Assembly (NCBI RefSeq): GCF_027580225.2
Contig: NC_073340.2
Location: 33,306,501 to 33,370,500 of the forward strand
Direction: 5' to 3'
DNA: 64,000 bases
Origin: Misgurnus anguillicaudatus
Lineage: Eukaryota; Chordata; Actinopteri; Cypriniformes; Cobitidae
Shown: positions 60,271 through 64,000 of the stretch, in pieces
Layout of the letters: the number at the start of each line of letters is the position of its first letter
Position numbering within the stretch: position 1 is the first letter of the stretch
The notes under the pieces: generated by a model
Told to the model about the DNA's origin: nothing
Databases searched by the model: none
The model's input: the letters and a program-made list of their open reading frames with translations, nothing else
Program-made: the position numbers and the translations under genes

Positions 60271-63200
60271 TCAGCCCTTGACTGCATTGTATTGGCTAAA
60301 GGAAACCTGTGATGGCTTAGAAAGTGGATCATTCTGGCCATAGAAGGAACCATAGCTACTTGAGACTGATGTAAAGCCACTGGACACTGAGCCACTAGAC
60401 ATTCCTTGACCTCCAACACTTGCACCATAAGTGTCACCGAGAGCTTGGGGTGGAGCAGAAGACATCCCTCCTGAAGCTGTTTGGGAAGTTGATCCTCGAG
60501 TTATGGATCCTGTGGGCAGTTTGAGAGAAGCAAATACACTAGGTGACACTTGGCTACCTGCAGAGCCAGAAACTGGGCTGGAAGAGACTTGACCACTTTG
60601 ACTAGAGGAACCATAGCGACTGTAAAGCACTGATGATAAGCCACTGGACACTCCTTGACCTCCAACACTGGCACCATATTTAACAGGGTCAGTGAGGGGT
60701 TGAGCTTGGGATGAAACGGACACACCTGGGGCAGTTAAGCCTGGAGTCATGGATCCTGTGGGCAGTTTGAGAGAAGCAAATAGACTAGGTGGCACTTGGC
60801 TACCTGCAGAGCCAGAAACTGGACCACTTTGACTAGAGGAACCATAGCGACTGTAAAGCACTGATAAGCCACTGGGCACTCCTTGACCTCCAACAGTAGA
60901 ATCATATTTAACAGGGTCAGTGAGGGGTTGAGCTTGGGATGAAACGGACACACCTGGGGCAGTTAAGCCTGGAATCATGGATCCTGTGGGCAGTTTGAGA
61001 GAAGCAAATACACTAGGTGACACTTGGCTACCTGCAGAGCCAGAAACTGGACCACTTTGACTAGAGGAACCATAGCGACTGTAAAGCACTGATGATAAGC
61101 CACTGGACAGTCCTTGATCTCCAACACTGGCACCATATTTAACAGGGTCAGTGAGGGGTTGAGCTTGGGATGAAACGGACACACCTGGGGCAGTTAAGCC
61201 TGGAGTCATGGATCCTGTGGGCAGTTTGAGAGAAGCAAATACACTAGGTGACACTTGGCTACCTGCAGAGCCAGAAACTGGGCTGGAAGAGACTGGACCA
61301 CTTTGGCTAGAGGATCCATAGCGACTGTAAAGCACTGACGATAAGCCACTGGACACTCCTTGACCTCCAACAGTAGCATCATATTTAACAGGGTCAGTGA
61401 GGGGTTGAGCTTGGGATGAAACGGACACACCTGGGGCAGTTAAGCCTGGAATCATGGATCCTGTGGGCAGTTTGAGAGAAGCAAATACACTAGGTGACAC
61501 TTGGCTACCTGCAGAGCCAGAAACTGGACCACTTTGACTAGAGGAACCATAGCGACTGTAAAGCACTGATGATAAGCCACTGGACACTCCTTGACCTCCA
61601 ACAGTAGCATCATATTTAACAGGGTCAGTGAGGGGTTGAGCTTGGGATGAAACGGACACACCTGGGGCAGTTAAGCCTGGAATCATGGATCCTGTGGGCA
61701 GTTTGAGAGAAGCAAATAGACTAGGTGGCACTTGGCTACCTGCAGAGCCAGAAACTGGACCACTTTGACTAGAGGAACCATAGCGACTGTAAAGCACTGA
61801 TGATAAGCCACTGGACACTCCTTGACCTCCAACAGTAGCATCATATTTAACAGGGTCAGTGAGGGGTTGAGCTTGGGATGAAACGGACACACCTGGGGCA
61901 GTTAAGCCTGGAATCATGGATCCTGTGGGCAGTTTGAGAGAAGCAAATAGACTAGGTGGCACTTGGCTACCTGCAGAGCCAGAAACTGGGCTGGAAGAGA
62001 CAGGACCACTTTGGCTAGAGGATCCATAGCGACTGTAAAGCACTGACGATAAGCCACTGGACACTCCTTGACCTCCACCCGCAGCATCATATTTAACAGG
62101 GTCAGTGAGGGGTTGAGCTTGGGATTACACGGACACACCTGGGGCAGTTAAGCCTGGAGTCATGGATCCTGTGGGCAGTTTGAGAGAAGCAAATAGACTA
62201 GGTGACACTTGGCTACCTGCAGAGCCAGAAACTGGACCACTTTGGCTAGAGGAACCATAGCGACTGTAAAGCACTGATAATCCACTGGACATTCGTTGAC
62301 CTCCAACACTGGCACCATATTTAACAGGGTCAGTGAGGGGTTGAGCTTGGGATGAAACGGACACACCTGGGGCAGTTGAGCCTGGAGTCATGGAACCTGT
62401 GGGCAGTTTAAGTGAGGCAGAGAGATCAGGAGACATTTGGTTACTGACAGAGCCAGAAGATGCTATAGACAGGAGTCTTGAAGGCCTTGAACCAAACCCA
62501 AGGAGACTAGAGGTCTGCCGAGAAACAGGAGTTTGACCACTTTGGGCCACAGAATCCACCGGAACACTTGAGGCTGGCTGAAAGGAAATGGTACCAGATG
62601 TTTGAGCACTTTGAGAAGACCCACTCTGTAATGGTGCTGAACCAGAGGCTTGAATGACTTGATGCCAACCAGTGGCTGAAGGCTGCCAACTTTGAAGTGG
62701 CTGGCTTTGAGACAGGGAAACACCACTTGAAACAGCTTTGGTCTGACTAGACGCAGGCAAAGGCGTGTCCATTGAGGGTACAGGTGCATATTTACCAAGT
62801 GTGCCTTGGGTCAAGAGAGAAGATCCATCAGAAGAGCCACTTCCTCCTGGTACAGAGAGATAACCACTTGATGTTAGACGACTGCCAGTCTGGCTTTGAG
62901 AGAGTGATGAGTGCTTGCTGGGAGAGCTCTGACCACTGGCAGATTGACTAGAAACACTAAGGGGAGAGGAACTAAACACGCCAGAAGCAGGGGCCACAGG
63001 GGGGTACTGCAGAACAGTGCCCGGATAGAGAGACACACCACTGTAACTACCACCTCCCTGTGTGGAAACAGGGTAGCTAGCACCTCCAGCTGAGGAAAAC
63101 CTACTGGAAGCCTGAACACTTTGGGAAGACGAGCTGCTTTGCAAAACAGTTGCATCAGATGTTGAAAAACTGCCAGAAGCCTTAGACGTGGAAGGTTGCC

Positions 63201-64000
63201 AAAATCGAGATGGCTGGCTTTGATACATGGTCCCAGCAGGGTGGGTTTGGCTGTAAATTGGTACTTTAGCATCCAGGGAAGGTGCAGGGCCATATGGTCT
63301 TGAGGCAACTTGAGACTGAAGAGATGAACTGAAGGTAGACAGAGTTCCTTTCTGTGGCAAAACATAATGACTTGAAACAGTCTGCACAGTGCCAACACCA
63401 CTCTGAAGGCTTAATGTAGAAGGGTCACTTGAGAGCAAACTAGGGGCAACTTGACTAGGACGTCCTACAGAGGATAAAGGCTTACTAGGAGCTGGGGCAC
63501 TTTGAGGGGAATAGCTGCTTTGTGACACAACTGTACCAGAAGTCTGACTACCAGGGGAGAAACTAGAAGGGAGCCAGTTTTGAGGGACCTGAGGTGATGC
63601 CAGAGACGCACTTGGATATAGCAAACCAGGGGCAACTTGACTAGGACGTCCTACAGAGGATAAAGGCTTACTAGGAGCTGGGGCACTTTGAGGGGAATAG
63701 CTGCTTTGTGACACAACTGTACCAGAAGTCTGACTACCAGGGGAGAAACTAGCTGAAGGCAGCCACTTTTGTGGGACCAGAGATGCACTTGAATACAGCA
63801 AACCAGGGGCAACTTGACTAGGACGTCCTACAGAGGATAAAGGCTTACTAGGAGCTGGGGCACTTTGAGGGGAATAGCTGCTTTGTGACACAACTGTACC
63901 AGAAGTCTGACTACCAGGGGAGAAACTAGAAGGGAGCCAGTTTTGAGGGACCTGAGGAGATGCCAGAGACGCACTTGGATATAGCAAACCAGGGGCAACT
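60271..64000 (-). CDS. Secreted repeat protein, copy B (partial, with an internal stop)
   Basis: The 5' part lies beyond the right edge. The frame is open from 64000 to 62128, then meets TAA at 62125-62127, and continues in the same frame to the shared stop at 60271-60273. The text is collinear with copy A: tandem 62-residue units (at least three, one with a 4-residue deletion), the L-D-A-K-V-P-I-Y-S-Q block, the S-W-Q-P-S-A block, then nine C-terminal units and the ending S-F-S-Q-Y-N-A-V-K-G. About 117 residues, including the only Cys of copy A, are missing after the first array. If the TAA is real, the product loses about 617 residues; otherwise the gene is intact here. All unit-length variants are multiples of three, so the frame was under constraint until recently. 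Confidence 0.75.
60480..62430 (-). repeat. Nine-unit coding tandem array (228/231/246 bp), copy B
   Basis: The anchor S-L-K-L-P-T-G-S recurs nine times, with spacing of 228, 231 or 246 bp (76, 77 or 82 residues). The 246-bp form carries an extra S-S-P-V-S. Each unit has L-Y-S-R-Y-G-S-S-S-Q-S-G-P-V, G-S-A-G-S-Q-V, and Q-A-Q-P-L-T-D-P-V-K-Y. Two alternating variants occur at the end (Y-D-A-T-V-G-G or Y-G-A-S-V-G-G). Near-identity between units points to recent expansion. Confidence 0.93.
62125..62127 (-). other. In-frame TAA inside the copy B array
   Basis: Other units read GTTTCATCC (V-S-S) here, while this one reads GTGTAATCC (V-stop-S), two substitutions apart. About 35-45 bases further along, the same unit also reads GATGCTGCGGGTGGA instead of GATGCTACTGTTGGA. 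The cluster suggests either a local pseudogenising change or a sequence or assembly error. Confidence 0.9.
63433..64000 (-). repeat. Start-proximal tandem array in copy B (three units plus edge)
   Basis: Units at 63796-63981 (186 bp), 63619-63795 (177 bp, lacking A-A-P-Q) and 63433-63618 (186 bp), then continuing past the window edge. Unlike copy A, the units here combine V-P-Q-N-W with the short P-S-S-F-S form, so they belong to a distinct subtype. Confidence 0.9.

Noticed and set aside
60501..62366. Series of repeated 68-74-codon frames (M-C-P-F-H-P-K-L-N-P) in another frame of the copy B array
   Set aside because: Shadows of the tandem repeat; their regular spacing follows the real array and they end where the main frame stays open.
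62911..63093. Small plus-strand frame opposite copy B
   Set aside because: Antisense shadow of the long minus-strand coding frame.

Overview
The window looks like gene-poor chromosomal DNA from a teleost fish, most likely a cyprinid. Three things point that way. Cut-and-paste DNA transposons and their short derivatives (Tc1/mariner, hAT, PIF/Harbinger and TTAA-target types) are very dense. They are nested in each other up to three deep. One gene has short introns, a TATA box and AATAAA poly(A) signals. There are no bacterial genes, operons or CRISPR arrays, and I recognise no tRNA or rRNA gene.

Positions 1 to about 47,900 are non-coding as far as I can see. They hold many mobile-element copies, several bounded exactly by terminal inverted repeats (TIRs) plus target-site duplications: hAT at 13314-13764 (GCATAAAG), 27580-29684 (ATCTAAAC) and 30995-31499 (CATTAATG); Harbinger-like at 5186-8218 (CAG) and 47024-47477 (GTT); Tc1 at 30946-32664 (TA). 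Only broken transposase remnants are found (minus strand near 18050-18340, plus strand 31607-32632). A 65-bp exon-like island on the minus strand at 15663-15727 is the only hint of another host gene.

The biological centre is 47,900-64,000, a head-to-tail tandem segmental duplication carrying two minus-strand paralogues. Copy A (51086-55615) is complete: three coding exons, a signal peptide encoded by two tiny exons, and one large exon giving a predicted 1,456-residue secreted protein very rich in Ser, Gly, Pro and Gln and almost free of Cys. Copy B (60271 to beyond the right edge) lacks its 5' end in this window and has one in-frame TAA at 62125-62127.

The paralogues expanded different internal repeats. 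Copy A has eight 62/64-residue units in its first half and two copies of a C-terminal 76-82-residue unit. Copy B has nine of the C-terminal unit and at least three of the first. I do not recognise the family. A secreted structural, adhesive, mucus or egg-coat material protein fits the architecture, but that is inference.
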